NCBI RefSeq assembly: GCF_003121845.1
Contig: NZ_QEWQ01000004.1
Span: 226,944-290,943 of the forward strand
Reading direction: 5' to 3'
DNA from: Ignatzschineria ureiclastica
Lineage (GTDB): Bacteria; Pseudomonadota; Gammaproteobacteria; Cardiobacteriales; Wohlfahrtiimonadaceae
DNA length: 64,000 bases
The translations under genes were made by a program, and so were the position numbers. The notes below the pieces were generated by a model. It was not told the origin of the DNA and ran no database searches. It saw only the letters and a list, made by a program, of their open reading frames with translations. Position 1 is the stretch's first letter. Each line of letters begins with the position of its first letter. Positions 40,263 to 50,334 of this stretch are shown in pieces.

Positions 40263-41468
40263 ATGAAAAAATATCGTAAATGGATTGTAAGCTTGGTCGT
40301 CATTGCTCTTGTAGCTACTGTAGGGTATATCTATTTGAAGCCAGAAGAGCGGATTAATTATCTCACTGCGCCTGTTGAGCGTGGAGATCTTGAGGTGAGC
40401 ATTTTAGCTTACGGTAAGATGGAAGCATCACAGCAAGTAGATGTGGGAGCACAGGTTTCAGGGCAAATTCAAAAAATGCATGTCACGCTAGGAGAATCTG
40501 TAAAAAAAGGGGAGCTGCTTGTTGAAATCGACGACTTACCACAGCAAAATGCGCTTCGAGATAGTGAAGCCCGGTTGAAAAATATGATCGCCTCAAAAGT
40601 TGCTAAAGAAGCACAACTGATTAATGCCCGTATTAATCTTGAGCGTCAGAAGAACCTCATTAAGAATGGCGCTACTACGCAATCTGAATATGATTTAGCA
40701 GAAGCAAATTTAAAGGTCTATGAGGCGGAAGTAGAAGCTCTTGTGGCACAAATAGCCCAAGCACAAATTGCACTGGATACCGCTGAAATTGATCTGGGGT
40801 ATACCAAAATTACATCACCGATGGATGGCGTTGTCGTTGCAACGGTGGTAAAAGAGGGGCAGACAGTAAACTCAACACAAACGGCACCGACAATTGTCAA
40901 AGTAGCGGATCTTTCAGTGATGACGATCAAAGCGCAAATATCTGAAGCGGATGTGACAAAGCTCTATCCTGGTATGAAGGCTTACTTTACGATTTTAGGG
41001 GAGCCTGATCAGCGCTATGAAGCGGTATTACGGCAAATTGAGCCAGCAACGGAGACGTTTCAAACGACAACAGGTAATGCGGTAACAAACTTTACAGAAG
41101 CGGTCTATTACAACGGTCTTTTTGATGTAGAAAACCCTGATCATAAATTTTATATTGGAATGTCGACGCAGGTCTATATTGTATTAGATGATGCAGAGAA
41201 TGTCTTGAAAATCCCTGTGTCTGCACTTCGTTTTAAACCTACTCAAGGTGTCATAACGGGAAAAGCGCCGGAAGGAATGCGTTGGATTTGGGTATTAGAA
41301 GATCAAGCACATGGGAAAATTGCACCTCGAGCGATTAAAACCGGAATCTCTAATAATATTGCCGTAGAAGTGATTGAAGGATTAAAAGAAGGGGAAGCGG
41401 TCATTACCGCAGAATCAACGGGAACGGTTCCTGCGGTCAGTGGTGGACCAATGGGTCGAAGACGATAG
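40263..41468 (+). CDS. macA: Macrolide-type efflux adaptor MacA
   Basis: Periplasmic membrane-fusion protein, 401 aa, with one N-terminal transmembrane anchor (residues about 8-27). Lipoyl half-motifs GAQVSGQIQKMHVTLGESVKKGELLVEIDD and LGYTKITSPMDGVVVATVVKEGQTV flank an alpha-helical hairpin. A beta-barrel and membrane-proximal domain follow. MacA stimulates the MacB ATPase and links it to TolC. In E. coli the pump exports macrolides and enterotoxin II; here the substrate is unknown. Its stop is 31 bases before the macB start, a two-gene operon. tolC is not present in the window. Confidence 0.92.
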   Translation: MKKYRKWIVSLVVIALVATVGYIYLKPEERINYLTAPVERGDLEVSILAYGKMEASQQVDVGAQVSGQIQKMHVTLGESVKKGELLVEIDDLPQQNALRDSEARLKNMIASKVAKEAQLINARINLERQKNLIKNGATTQSEYDLAEANLKVYEAEVEALVAQIAQAQIALDTAEIDLGYTKITSPMDGVVVATVVKEGQTVNSTQTAPTIVKVADLSVMTIKAQISEADVTKLYPGMKAYFTILGEPDQRYEAVLRQIEPATETFQTTTGNAVTNFTEAVYYNGLFDVENPDHKFYIGMSTQVYIVLDDAENVLKIPVSALRFKPTQGVITGKAPEGMRWIWVLEDQAHGKIAPRAIKTGISNNIAVEVIEGLKEGEAVITAESTGTVPAVSGGPMGRRR

Positions 41469-41499
41469 ATCATCTGTGATAAAGAATAGAGGCTATATA

Positions 41500-43458
41500 A
41501 TGAACAACATTCCTATGATTGAGCTCACAGATCTGCGCCGGCGTTTTCGTTCTGGAGATACTGAAGTTGAAGTTTTAAAAGGGATTAACCTTTCGGTAGA
41601 GAAAGGGGAGTTTATCGCTATTATGGGCTCTTCGGGCTCAGGTAAATCAACGCTGATGAATATTATCGGTGGGCTTGATTATCTTTCCGATGGTAGCTAT
41701 CGATTTAATGGCAAAGAGATTACTCACTACGATGAAGATGAATTAGCAGAGCTACGTCGTGAGCATTTTGGGTTTATATTTCAACGTTATCATCTTCTCA
41801 ATAGCTTAACCGCTGAGGGTAATGTGGAGATGCCGGCAATCTATTCAGGAATGCCGGGACAGCTTCGTCATGAACGGGCAGTTTCGCTTTTAAGTCGATT
41901 AGGATTAGAGGAACGTGTTCGTTACTATCCTACGCAATTATCCGGTGGGCAGCAGCAGCGGGTCAGTATTGCACGAGCCCTAATGAACGGTGGTGAGATT
42001 ATTCTTGCAGATGAACCTACCGGTGCACTTGATAGTGAGAGTGGAAAAGCAGTGCTTGAGATTTTGAAAGAGCTTAATGAAGCCGGTCATACCATTATAA
42101 TGGTTACGCATGATCCTGAAGTAGCGGCGCATGCAAAACGAATTATTGAAATTAAAGATGGGGAGATTATCTCTGACCAGCTTCAATCTGAACAGAAGGA
42201 TAAAATTGCAGATATAGAGCCTCTTTCTTGGAAGCGAGCATCAGGTTTAACACACATTTGGCTTCGGTTATCGAATGCCTTTAAGATGGCTATTGTATCG
42301 ATGATGATGCAGCGGTTACGAACCTTTTTAACGATGCTCGGTATTATTATCGGTATTGCCGCGGTAGTGCTAGTGATCGCTTTAGGGAGAGGATCTACTG
42401 ACCAAATTATTGCAGATATTCGGCAGATGGGGACCAATACGCTGACCGTTTACCCTGGTACAGGATTTGGTGATCGGCGCTCTCAAAGTATTGATTCTCT
42501 ACAACCAAGAGATGTGGAAGCTTTAAAGCAACTTCCCTTTGTTCATAGTGTAACGCCGCTAGTATCGAGCTCTGTGGAGGCAAGATATGGCAATATTTCA
42601 GCTATTAATACACAAGTTCAAGGCGTTGGTACACAATTTTTTGATGTTCAAGGCTATGACATCACCGAGGGAATTGCCTTTGATGAGGAGAGTGAAAAAA
42701 ATTTAGCGCTTGAAGCTGTCATCGATAACAATACGGTTAAGACTTTCTTTCCCAATGGTGAAGATCCCCTAGGGAAAGTGATTATTTTAGGGGCTTTACC
42801 GGTTCAAATCATTGGTGTAGCCACCTCGAAATCCCAAGGCATGTTTAGTAGTGAAAATATGACGATCTGGATTCCTTATTCAAGTGCAATGCATAGAATG
42901 ACCGGTGGAACGTCGCTTCGTAATATCACTGTACGAGTAGATGATGGTGTTGATATGAGCCTAGCGGATAAGAGTATTACAGATGTATTGATGGATCTGC
43001 ATGGTAAAAAGGACTTCTTTATCTACAACGCCGATGCTATTAAAGAGATGGTAGAATCTACCACACTTATTATGCGAGTACTGATTACTTCAATTGCTTT
43101 AATTTCACTATTAGTGGGCGGTATTGGAGTAATGAATATTATGTTGGTATCTGTTGCTGAGCGTACCAAAGAGATCGGGATGAGAATGGCGGTAGGAGCT
43201 CGTAAAAGTGATATTTCTCAGCAATTTTTAATTGAATCGGTACTAGTTTGTCTTTTAGGGGGGATTATAGGCTTATCGTTAGCACTTGCAGTAGGTTTCT
43301 TGATACAACAGGCCGGAAGTGTTATTCCATTAAGTTTTTCTATCCCCTCGATTATTTTCTCTTTTTTAGCTGCATTTTTAATAGGCATTATTTTTGGTTA
43401 TTTTCCCGCAAAAAAAGCAGCTGAACTTGCACCGATTGAGGCACTTGAACGTTCGTAG
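41500..43458 (+). CDS. macB: MacB ABC efflux ATPase/permease
   Basis: 652 aa. The N-terminal ABC ATPase has Walker A MGSSGSGKSTLMNI, signature LSGGQQQRVSIARAL and Walker B IILADEPTGALDSES. A first transmembrane segment near residue 275 (FLTMLGIIIGIAAVVLVIALG) is followed by the large periplasmic MacB_PCD domain and the FtsX-type C-terminal domain with three segments (VGGIGVMNIMLVSVAERTKEIGMRMAVGAR). This mechanotransmission-type transporter acts with MacA and an outer-membrane channel. The start is the ATG at 41500 (GAGG seven bases upstream); a longer frame overlapping macA is rejected. Confidence 0.94.
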   Translation: MNNIPMIELTDLRRRFRSGDTEVEVLKGINLSVEKGEFIAIMGSSGSGKSTLMNIIGGLDYLSDGSYRFNGKEITHYDEDELAELRREHFGFIFQRYHLLNSLTAEGNVEMPAIYSGMPGQLRHERAVSLLSRLGLEERVRYYPTQLSGGQQQRVSIARALMNGGEIILADEPTGALDSESGKAVLEILKELNEAGHTIIMVTHDPEVAAHAKRIIEIKDGEIISDQLQSEQKDKIADIEPLSWKRASGLTHIWLRLSNAFKMAIVSMMMQRLRTFLTMLGIIIGIAAVVLVIALGRGSTDQIIADIRQMGTNTLTVYPGTGFGDRRSQSIDSLQPRDVEALKQLPFVHSVTPLVSSSVEARYGNISAINTQVQGVGTQFFDVQGYDITEGIAFDEESEKNLALEAVIDNNTVKTFFPNGEDPLGKVIILGALPVQIIGVATSKSQGMFSSENMTIWIPYSSAMHRMTGGTSLRNITVRVDDGVDMSLADKSITDVLMDLHGKKDFFIYNADAIKEMVESTTLIMRVLITSIALISLLVGGIGVMNIMLVSVAERTKEIGMRMAVGARKSDISQQFLIESVLVCLLGGIIGLSLALAVGFLIQQAGSVIPLSFSIPSIIFSFLAAFLIGIIFGYFPAKKAAELAPIEALERS

Positions 43459-43605
43459 ATTTAATAATTCAATAATTTATATAATAATATGCAAAATATC
43501 TAGACTATTTATTACGTTCTGATTGAAAAAGCTATCATAAATTGGCAAACTGATCTAACTTAGGTTTAATTTGTAATATCTATTTTTTATTATTGGAGTT
43601 TATCT

Positions 43606-43995
43606 ATGAGTCAAAATAAGCGGCCTTTGTCGCCTTTTATGCTCGGTAGCGACTATAAATTACAAGTCACTTCGGTGATGAGTTTTTTACATCGTGCATC
43701 CGGTGCAGCGCTCGTATTAGTTTTACTAGTACTCGGTGCTTGGTTTATCGCTCTTGCAGCTGGGCCTAAAGCTTTTGCAACAATGACAGCGGTGATTACT
43801 AATCCTTTAATGGCATTACTCGTGATGGCAGGTACATTTGCAGCCTGTTACCATTTCTGTAATGGTATCCGTCATCTATTCTGGGATGCGGGAAAAGGGG
43901 TTGACATTGAATCTGCGAAAAAAAGTGCAAAGATTGTAAAAATTGCCGCACCTGTATTAGCAGTTCTTCTTATTCTTGTTGGTTTAGTTGCATAG
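43606..43995 (+). CDS. sdhC: Succinate dehydrogenase cytochrome b556 subunit SdhC
   Basis: 129-aa membrane anchor of complex II with three transmembrane helices. The family motif SFLHRASGAAL (quinone site residues) and a haem-ligand-type His in the second helix (CYHFCNGIRHLFWD) are present. The N-terminus RPLSPF is typical. First gene of sdhCDAB; sdhD starts 13 bases later. Confidence 0.95.
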   Translation: MSQNKRPLSPFMLGSDYKLQVTSVMSFLHRASGAALVLVLLVLGAWFIALAAGPKAFATMTAVITNPLMALLVMAGTFAACYHFCNGIRHLFWDAGKGVDIESAKKSAKIVKIAAPVLAVLLILVGLVA

Positions 43996-44008
43996 GAGCT
44001 ATTGAAAT

Positions 44009-44410
44009 ATGAAACGTTATCAAACTCCTCTAGGCCGCGTAAAAGGTCTCGGCTCTGCTCATGCAGGTTCTAGTCACTGGTTAGCACAACGTGTTACAGC
44101 TGCTGTTTTGGCGGTTCTTTTTTTATGGTTTGCTTTTTCATTCGCAAGCCTCTATGGGAAAGAGTATCTTGAAGTAATGGTTTGGGTGGGTACCCCATTT
44201 AATACAGTATTACTCGTCACCTTGATTGTAACAGCGATCTATCATGCGATTTTAGGTCTGCAAGTTGTCATTGAAGATTATGTACATAAAGCATGCCAAC
44301 GTACTATCTTGATCAACGCAATGCGTGTGATTTTATCGATTATTGGCCTTGCAATTGTATGGGCAATTATTCGTGTAGGATTAGTTGTCAGCACAATGAT
44401 GATCCACTAA
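44009..44410 (+). CDS. sdhD: Succinate dehydrogenase membrane anchor SdhD
   Basis: 133-aa hydrophobic subunit with three transmembrane helices. The N-terminal GRVKGLGSAHAGSSHWLAQRVTA and the YHAILGLQVVIEDYVH motif with its haem and quinone-site residues identify SdhD. An AGGAG precedes the ATG. It completes the quinone-reducing membrane part of complex II with SdhC. Confidence 0.94.
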   Translation: MKRYQTPLGRVKGLGSAHAGSSHWLAQRVTAAVLAVLFLWFAFSFASLYGKEYLEVMVWVGTPFNTVLLVTLIVTAIYHAILGLQVVIEDYVHKACQRTILINAMRVILSIIGLAIVWAIIRVGLVVSTMMIH

Positions 44411-44572
44411 ATACTATCTCTTAATATTCCCTAATATCCTAATTGATATAGTCTAAGAAGTAACAGGATGATGCTTCTTAGTAAGGTTTGTAATTCGATA
44501 AATTACACCTAGCAATATTCAGAGATACAATAGTTTCATTTTAATAGAATAAAAATCTCGAGGTTTTAATCG

Positions 44573-46375
44573 ATGAGTAACTTAAAAGAGTATAAAGATT
44601 ATAAAATTCAAGAACACGTCTATGACGTTGTTGTTGTAGGTGCCGGTGGTGCGGGTCTTCGTGCAACACTTGGTATGGCAGAAAAAGGCCTTAAAACAGC
44701 CTGTGTGACTAAAGTATTCCCGACTCGTTCTCATACTGTAGCGGCGCAAGGCGGTGTATCTGCAGCCCTTGGTAATATGGGTGAAGATGATTGGCGCTGG
44801 CATATGTATGACACAGTAAAAGGTTCTGACTGGTTAGGTGACCAAGATGCAATTGAGTACATGTGTCGTGAAGCAATTCCTGCGATTTTAGAGCTAGAGC
44901 ATTATGGTTTACCATTCTCTCGTACAGAAGAGGGTAAAATTTACCAACGTCCTTTCGGTGGTATGACTACAAACTTCGGTGAAGGCCAAGCGCAAAGAAC
45001 TTGTGCAGCGGCGGATAGAACAGGGCATGCAATGCTTCATACGCTCTATCAACAATCTCTTAAACACAATGCAGAATTCTATATCGAATATTTCGCAATC
45101 GATCTTTTAATGGATGAAGGTGAATGTCGTGGTGTTGTAGCTTGGGATTTAGCGGAAGGTACAATGCATGTATTCCGTTCACAAATGGTTGTGCTCGCAA
45201 CAGGTGGTTACGGTCGTGCTTACTTCTCAGCAACCTCTGCGCATACTTGTACTGGTGATGGTAACGGTATGGTGGCTCGTGCAGGTTTACCGCTTCAAGA
45301 TATGGAATTCGTTCAGTTCCATCCTACAGGTATCTATGGCGCTGGCTGCTTAATCACTGAAGGTGTTCGTGGTGAGGGTGGCTATTTAACCAACTCAAAT
45401 GGTGAGCGCTTCATGGAGCGTTATGCACCGAATGCTAAAGACCTTGCTTCTCGCGATGTTGTTTCACGTTCAATGCTCATTGAAATCCGTGAAGGCCGTG
45501 GTGTGGGACCTAAGAAAGATCATATCTATCTTCACCTTGAGCACTTAGGGCCTGAAGTGATCGAAGAGCGTCTTCCAAGTATTGCAGAAAGTGCTCGTAT
45601 CTTTGCTGACGTTGATGTTCGTAAAGAGCCAATCCCTGTAATTCCTACAGTTCACTATAATATGGGTGGTATTCCAACGAATTACCATGCGGAAGTTGTC
45701 ACATTGAAAGATGGTAATCCAGATACAATTGTCCCAGGGTTGATGGCGATCGGTGAAGCTGCTTGTGTCTCTGTACATGGTGCGAACCGTTTAGGTTCTA
45801 ACTCACTACTTGACCTTGTTGTCTTTGGTCGTGCTGCCGCAAATCGTGCAGCTGAGATCTTAACACCAAATGGTCCACATAAGCCGCTTGATAACCAAAA
45901 AATCATCGATATTTTAGATCGTTTTGACAAGATCCGTTATGCTGATGGTTCAATTTCAACAGCAGCACTTCGTGATAAGATGCAACGAGCAATGCAGGAA
46001 GATGTATCTGTATTCCGTATGCAAGAGACTCTCGAAGATGGGGCAAAACGTGTAGAAGAAGCCTATCAACAATTTAATGACATAAAAGTGCATGATCGTA
46101 GTTTAATCTGGAACTCAGATCTCGTTGAGACTTTAGAATTATCAAACCTTTTAACCTGTGCTTTGATGACTGTAAAATCTGCGGTTAATCGTACAGAATC
46201 TCGTGGTGCACATGCTCGTGAAGATTATCCAAATCGTGATGATGTGAATTGGATGAAACATACATTGGCATGGGTGGATGATAAAGGAGATGTCACTATT
46301 GATTATCGTCCTGTTCATGCTTACACCTTAACAGATGAAGTTCAATATATTGAGCCAAAAGAGCGTACTTATTAA
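44573..46375 (+). CDS. sdhA: Succinate dehydrogenase flavoprotein subunit SdhA
   Basis: 600-aa catalytic subunit oxidising succinate to fumarate. The FAD-binding [11 protein letters not shown] lies near residue 22; the covalent FAD-histidine is in [32 protein letters not shown] and the [19 protein letters not shown] segment follow. The 162-base gap from sdhD is longer than usual inside this operon but no terminator lies in it. It works with FumC (product fumarate) and DcuA (C4-dicarboxylate exchange). Confidence 0.97.
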   Translation: MSNLKEYKDYKIQEHVYDVVVVGAGGAGLRATLGMAEKGLKTACVTKVFPTRSHTVAAQGGVSAALGNMGEDDWRWHMYDTVKGSDWLGDQDAIEYMCREAIPAILELEHYGLPFSRTEEGKIYQRPFGGMTTNFGEGQAQRTCAAADRTGHAMLHTLYQQSLKHNAEFYIEYFAIDLLMDEGECRGVVAWDLAEGTMHVFRSQMVVLATGGYGRAYFSATSAHTCTGDGNGMVARAGLPLQDMEFVQFHPTGIYGAGCLITEGVRGEGGYLTNSNGERFMERYAPNAKDLASRDVVSRSMLIEIREGRGVGPKKDHIYLHLEHLGPEVIEERLPSIAESARIFADVDVRKEPIPVIPTVHYNMGGIPTNYHAEVVTLKDGNPDTIVPGLMAIGEAACVSVHGANRLGSNSLLDLVVFGRAAANRAAEILTPNGPHKPLDNQKIIDILDRFDKIRYADGSISTAALRDKMQRAMQEDVSVFRMQETLEDGAKRVEEAYQQFNDIKVHDRSLIWNSDLVETLELSNLLTCALMTVKSAVNRTESRGAHAREDYPNRDDVNWMKHTLAWVDDKGDVTIDYRPVHAYTLTDEVQYIEPKERTY

Positions 46376-46454
46376 TGTCGTAATGCTGAATCTCAATCAG
46401 CAATTAATGTTGCGACACAATGAATAAGACAGGTTAAATAAAAGGAAAAGTATT

Positions 46455-47231
46455 ATGGCTGAATTTAAATTACCCGCAAATTCGGTTGTTAAAGAAGGTA
46501 AATTCTTTAAAAACGAAGAAGCGAAAAATAAAAGAGTCTTTAAAATCTATCGTTGGAATCCAGATACTGGAGAAAATCCACGTTATGATCGTTATGAAGT
46601 AGATCTTGATGCTTGTGGTCCTATGATTCTTGATGCGTTACTTCTCATCAAAAATACCATTGATCCAACGTTAACACTTCGCCGCTCATGTCGTGAAGGG
46701 GTTTGTGGTTCATGTGCGATGAATATTGATGGAACAAATACATTGGCATGTACTAAAGCGATTAGCTCTGTGCCTGAAGGTGAGATCAAGATCAATCCAT
46801 TGCCACATATGCATGTTGTAAAAGATCTAGTGCCAGATTTAACGCACTTCTATGCACAATATGCATCAATTAAGCCTTGGTTACAAACTGATACAGCAAC
46901 GCCGCCACGTGAGCGTTTGCAATCTATCGAAGAGCGCCGGAAGCTAGATGGTTACTATGAGTGTATTTTATGTGCTTCATGCTCAACCTCTTGCCCAAGC
47001 TATTGGTGGAACTCAGATAAATATTTAGGTCCTGCGGTATTACTACAGGCTTATCGTTTTATCTCTGATAGTCGTGATGAACATACGGGTGAGCGTTTAG
47101 ATGAATTAGAAGATCCATTTAAACTCTATCGTTGTCACACAATCATGAACTGTACTAATACCTGTCCAAAAGGCTTGAATCCTGCAAAAGCAATTGCAGA
47201 AATCAAGAAGTTAATGGTTGCAAGACACTAA
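46455..47231 (+). CDS. sdhB: Succinate dehydrogenase iron-sulfur subunit SdhB
   Basis: 258 aa. [2Fe-2S] ligands sit in [16 protein letters not shown] plus a later Cys, [4Fe-4S] in [16 protein letters not shown], and [3Fe-4S] in [17 protein letters not shown], in the order of all SdhB proteins. It relays electrons from SdhA to the quinone site. AAAGGA precedes the ATG. sucAB, which follows sdhB in many relatives, is absent; a strong terminator comes next instead. Confidence 0.97.
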   Translation: MAEFKLPANSVVKEGKFFKNEEAKNKRVFKIYRWNPDTGENPRYDRYEVDLDACGPMILDALLLIKNTIDPTLTLRRSCREGVCGSCAMNIDGTNTLACTKAISSVPEGEIKINPLPHMHVVKDLVPDLTHFYAQYASIKPWLQTDTATPPRERLQSIEERRKLDGYYECILCASCSTSCPSYWWNSDKYLGPAVLLQAYRFISDSRDEHTGERLDELEDPFKLYRCHTIMNCTNTCPKGLNPAKAIAEIKKLMVARH

Positions 47232-47270
47232 TATTAAGTATCTAAAATAGATAATAATTTAGCATTAGAG

Positions 47271-47303
47271 AAGAGCGTTGTGTAGTTCACAACGCTCTTT
47301 TTT
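47271..47303 (+). terminator. Terminator of sdhCDAB
   Basis: Perfect 12-bp stem AAGAGCGTTGTG / CACAACGCTCTT with a 5-base loop and a TTTTTT tail, 40 bases after the sdhB stop. Confidence 0.92.
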
Positions 47304-47340
47304 ATGGTTTACAGATTGATGGGATTTGAGTGAATGTTGT

Positions 47341-47504
47341 ATGCAATATCGGTTCAAAATAAACTTATTCAAATGCCGGTGCATTGGTTGTAAGAAATAA
47401 GAGAGCTGTTCTATCCGGTATCTTGCAAGTGTTGTTTACTACAGTTTATGTTCTGTTAAAACCAATAATAGCTGTTTAAAAGCCATTTTTCTTAAACTAA
47501 ATTT
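47341..47504 (-). repeat. Dispersed repeat family B, copy 3 (reversed)
   Basis: Reverse complement of the family seen at 9532-9709 and 51759-51924. Read on the minus strand it shows TTTAAGAAAAATGGC, ACACTTGCAAGATACCGGATAG, CACCGGCATTTGAATAAG and CGATATTGCATA in the same order and spacing. It lies in the convergent gap between sdhB and the MscS-like gene. Confidence 0.85.
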
Positions 47505-47530
47505 ACGATAAGTTGAGAAATTGCCATTGA

Positions 47531-47552
47531 AATGACTACAAACGTGGGTTTG
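47531..47552 (+). repeat. 22-bp exact repeat AATGACTACAAACGTGGGTTTG
   Basis: The 22 bases here are identical to 26927-26948, upstream of yhiI, and share the TGACTACAAACGT box with the copies near rbbA. Here the copy is not near a promoter: it lies in a convergent gap, which argues that the sequence may be part of a repeat element and not only an operator. Confidence 0.55.
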
Positions 47553-47695
47553 CTATAAAAAATTTAACAACCAAGAATATCCTAATCTGAAAGAACTATA
47601 TTATTAGAGGTAAGTCATCCTGATTAGAACCAAGTCCCCGTTTCTAGTGATCATTATTGAATGAAGTAACGAGTAGGAAAGATACTTACATAAAA

Positions 47696-47723
47696 AAAGA
47701 GCTAGCCGTTGCGCTAACTCTTT
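47696..47723 (-). terminator. Terminator of the MscS-like gene
   Basis: On the minus strand AAAGAGTTAGC and GCTAGCTCTTT pair with one mismatch, followed by TTTTTTT. It is about 55 bases past the stop. Confidence 0.8.
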
Positions 47724-47779
47724 CTAATTTTTGAGTAAATCAAATAGCTAAATTAGATTCACTATGACTTATGATTATT

Positions 47780-49489
47780 TTATTGTCCGCTATTAATCGC
47801 ACGATTTTGATGATCGCGCATCTCAATTGCGGTAAATGGCATATTCCAACCCTCTTTCTGCGCACAGCGTAAACAAGCTTCTTGAATTTTACGACCTGAC
47901 TGATAGTAATAGGGGGCAGAGGAACCTTTCATTGCCACAATAATCGTATAAACAAGCGATAAGCCCTCATTAATTTTACGGAATTCAACGCTTAGTGAAC
48001 TATATTGATCATGAATATCTGTTTTAGAGAGGAACTCTGTAACATATTCGCGAAGTTTGGTAAATACTTCATCAACTGGAGTTGCAAAGTGGTCATAAGA
48101 GAGACCAAAGTCTACCACTGTATAGTATCCACGAGAGAGATTTACCGGTGCATTAGCGATAAAGTCCGCTGTTGGATAAATAATCATACTATTGAATGAA
48201 TCTAAATAGAGCGATTCCGGTGTTTGACGTTTAACTTCTACATAGGTGCCATTGGGGAGAAGGAAAGATTCACCCACTTTCGATGGGAACCAGATTTCAT
48301 CTGTCTCAAATGGACGAGAAGTTAGGGTTTTTAACTCTGGTAGCATAAGACGAATGCGACCATTATCGAGCGCCGGATTATAAAGTGTTGCCGAGTAGAG
48401 TGTAATGCGTTCAATAATCCAAGGAATACCTCGATAAATAACACGTTCCCCTTGACGAGCAGATCCTAGATTCAAGAATTGACGAATTTCAGAGAAGTAT
48501 TTAGGAACATAATTCCGAAAGGCAAAAATCAGCGCAATGAGGATTAAGATCGCTAAGCCAAAGAGCACCATATCGCCCATAGCATGTAAAACAACTAATG
48601 AAGCGAATAGGGCAAGGATTCCTGATAGAGCACGATAGAGTAACAGTAATAATCTACCCCGCATATTTACTTTCTGCTGCCCATGAAGATTTTTGTTGCG
48701 GCGATGAACAAAGAAATCCATAATTTTCGTTAAGACATACAGTGTAACTGCAAATGTCAAGATAGAGACAAAAAGTACTAAACCTCGACCTTTTACAAAG
48801 TCAATAACGCCATCTTTCAGCGATTGGAGAAATGTTTTGTCGGTTGTTAAGCTCTCAAGGACTGTTTGATAATGTGCTTGATCTCGTTTGAGATTATCAA
48901 GGAAGTTGGTCCAATTATCATCAATTGCGGCTAATCTAGTGACGAGCTTTTCATCTAAATTTTCTTTAGGAATTGCCTTTAGATAAGCAAGGCCTTGTTT
49001 TAGTTTAGTGATCTTCTCATTTGTTAAGGTCAATTCACGATTGAGATCTTCCCGCTCACGAGTGGCTTGTGTTAACTTTTGAATTTCAGAGAAGACCGGC
49101 TGCACGATTTGCAATAATTCAGCTTGCCAATCATAGTTAAGATCTGCTTCATCATCATTTTTAGTTAAGAAGTTGACATCCACGCCGCCGAGGGCATACT
49201 TTACAAAGTCATTACGGGATTGATCTAAACGAGATTGCAATTGGGCAATTCTTCCCTCTAAAGCTGCTTTAGCTTCCTCGCTTTCAGCTTCCGGTAATTG
49301 TGCCCGAAGATCGTTGATATTATTTTGTAAATCAAGAATACTCTGTTCAGTGGATTCTAAAATCTCACAGCACTCCACTTTCGTCACAGTTTCGGGTTTA
49401 TTATTAGCAAACCCAAATGAACTCATTCCAAAGGAGAGTAGTATCAGGAGCGCGAGTAACGGTTTTGAAAAATATTTTGTTTTGATCAT
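47780..49489 (-). CDS. MscS-like mechanosensitive channel family protein
   Basis: About 569 aa. A probable signal peptide (MIKTKYFSKPLLALLILLSF... ending near AFA, residue ~28) is followed by a long periplasmic coiled-coil region (about 40-235). Three hydrophobic segments follow near 240-265, 285-310 and 312-335, then a cytoplasmic region (FRNYVPKYFSEIRQFLNLG, then GERVIYRGIPWIIERITLYSATL) resembling the MscS beta domain. The glycine/alanine-rich pore helix of classical MscS is not well conserved, so channel activity is an inference. Large MscK-like relatives share the periplasmic coiled coil. The start at 49489 gives the signal peptide; the longer frame to 49528 does not. Stands alone. Confidence 0.68.
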   Translation of the reverse strand: MIKTKYFSKPLLALLILLSFGMSSFGFANNKPETVTKVECCEILESTEQSILDLQNNINDLRAQLPEAESEEAKAALEGRIAQLQSRLDQSRNDFVKYALGGVDVNFLTKNDDEADLNYDWQAELLQIVQPVFSEIQKLTQATREREDLNRELTLTNEKITKLKQGLAYLKAIPKENLDEKLVTRLAAIDDNWTNFLDNLKRDQAHYQTVLESLTTDKTFLQSLKDGVIDFVKGRGLVLFVSILTFAVTLYVLTKIMDFFVHRRNKNLHGQQKVNMRGRLLLLLYRALSGILALFASLVVLHAMGDMVLFGLAILILIALIFAFRNYVPKYFSEIRQFLNLGSARQGERVIYRGIPWIIERITLYSATLYNPALDNGRIRLMLPELKTLTSRPFETDEIWFPSKVGESFLLPNGTYVEVKRQTPESLYLDSFNSMIIYPTADFIANAPVNLSRGYYTVVDFGLSYDHFATPVDEVFTKLREYVTEFLSKTDIHDQYSSLSVEFRKINEGLSLVYTIIVAMKGSSAPYYYQSGRKIQEACLRCAQKEGWNMPFTAIEMRDHQNRAINSGQ

Positions 49490-50094
49490 AATCTCACATT
49501 CGTTTTGTTTGCATTGAATTGTTCGCATTTACGAACCATTATGGTAACAAATCGAAATTATAAATTCATTCTAACCGTTAGATAATCAATCAATTCATTA
49601 TAAAAAAGGGCATATTTTAATAGCGATTAGATGACTTTTCTGAATAAATTTGCATGCCCTGGTTTCTCTTAAATATAAGTTGTTATCGGCTATTGGCCTT
49701 ATATAATTTAAGAAAAATGGTATTGCAATACGAAAGAATTAGAACATCATTACAATGAGCCCGTTACAAAAAATTACGAAATTTTTCATATTTTAGTGAT
49801 GTTTCTAGATATAGATCCTTTAATCAGAGATGATATATCGTAAAATAACGGAGTAAATCTTCTATGATCTGATTCTGAAATATAGATAGATAATAGAGAT
49901 GAATAATAGGGTGACAAATGATCAAGTTCAGTAAAAATATGCTAGGATAGTACAATTTATCGTAATTACGATATGGAATTTGATTATGTTGCCGCCTCTA
50001 TTTTCTATTGATATCACTATCAGTAGATATAAGAATAAGAGCAGGTCATGATATCACTATGATTGATATTGTTTTAACAGGAAGGAACTGAAGA
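49490..50094. other. Divergent intergenic region, MscS-like gene / ibaG
   Basis: About 600 AT-rich bases with promoters for both directions. It contains the 16-bp palindrome described separately, a related half-site TATCGTAA at 49836-49843, and a short stretch ATTTAAGAAAAATGG near 49707 that matches the left end of repeat family B. No gene is seen. Confidence 0.45.
49958..49973. promoter_or_regulatory. Perfect 16-bp palindrome, candidate operator
   Basis: TATCGTAATTACGATA is a perfect palindrome 121 bases upstream of ibaG, with a half-site TATCGTAA at 49836. It has the size and symmetry of a dimeric regulator site. No regulator is identified, and a role for ibaG-murA or the divergent channel gene is inference. 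Confidence 0.4.
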
Positions 50095-50334
50095 ATGATG
50101 ACTAAAGATAAATTGAAAGCGCTCATCGAAGCAAGCGTCCAATGTGATTATATTGAAGTAAAAGGGGATGACGGTGTTCATTTTGAAGCGATCATTGTCA
50201 GTCCTGAATTTGAGAATCTTTCGATGTTAAAGCAACATAAATTAATCTATGCAGCTTTAGGAGATCGTCTGCAAACGGAAGAGATTCATGCGTTAGCACT
50301 TAAAACTTACAAACCATCACAATGGAATCAATAA
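50095..50334 (+). CDS. ibaG: BolA-family protein IbaG
   Basis: 79-aa BolA-like protein; in E. coli IbaG (YrbA) pairs with monothiol glutaredoxin in iron-sulfur trafficking and acid response. The conserved core is VKGDDGVHFEAIIVSPEFENLSMLKQHKLIYAALGDRL with the C-terminal HALALKTYKP, including the conserved histidine. AAGGAA lies before the first ATG; the second ATG three bases later is equally possible. Its stop overlaps the murA start, the same ibaG-murA order as E. coli, which supports the assignment. Confidence 0.93.
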   Translation: MMTKDKLKALIEASVQCDYIEVKGDDGVHFEAIIVSPEFENLSMLKQHKLIYAALGDRLQTEEIHALALKTYKPSQWNQ

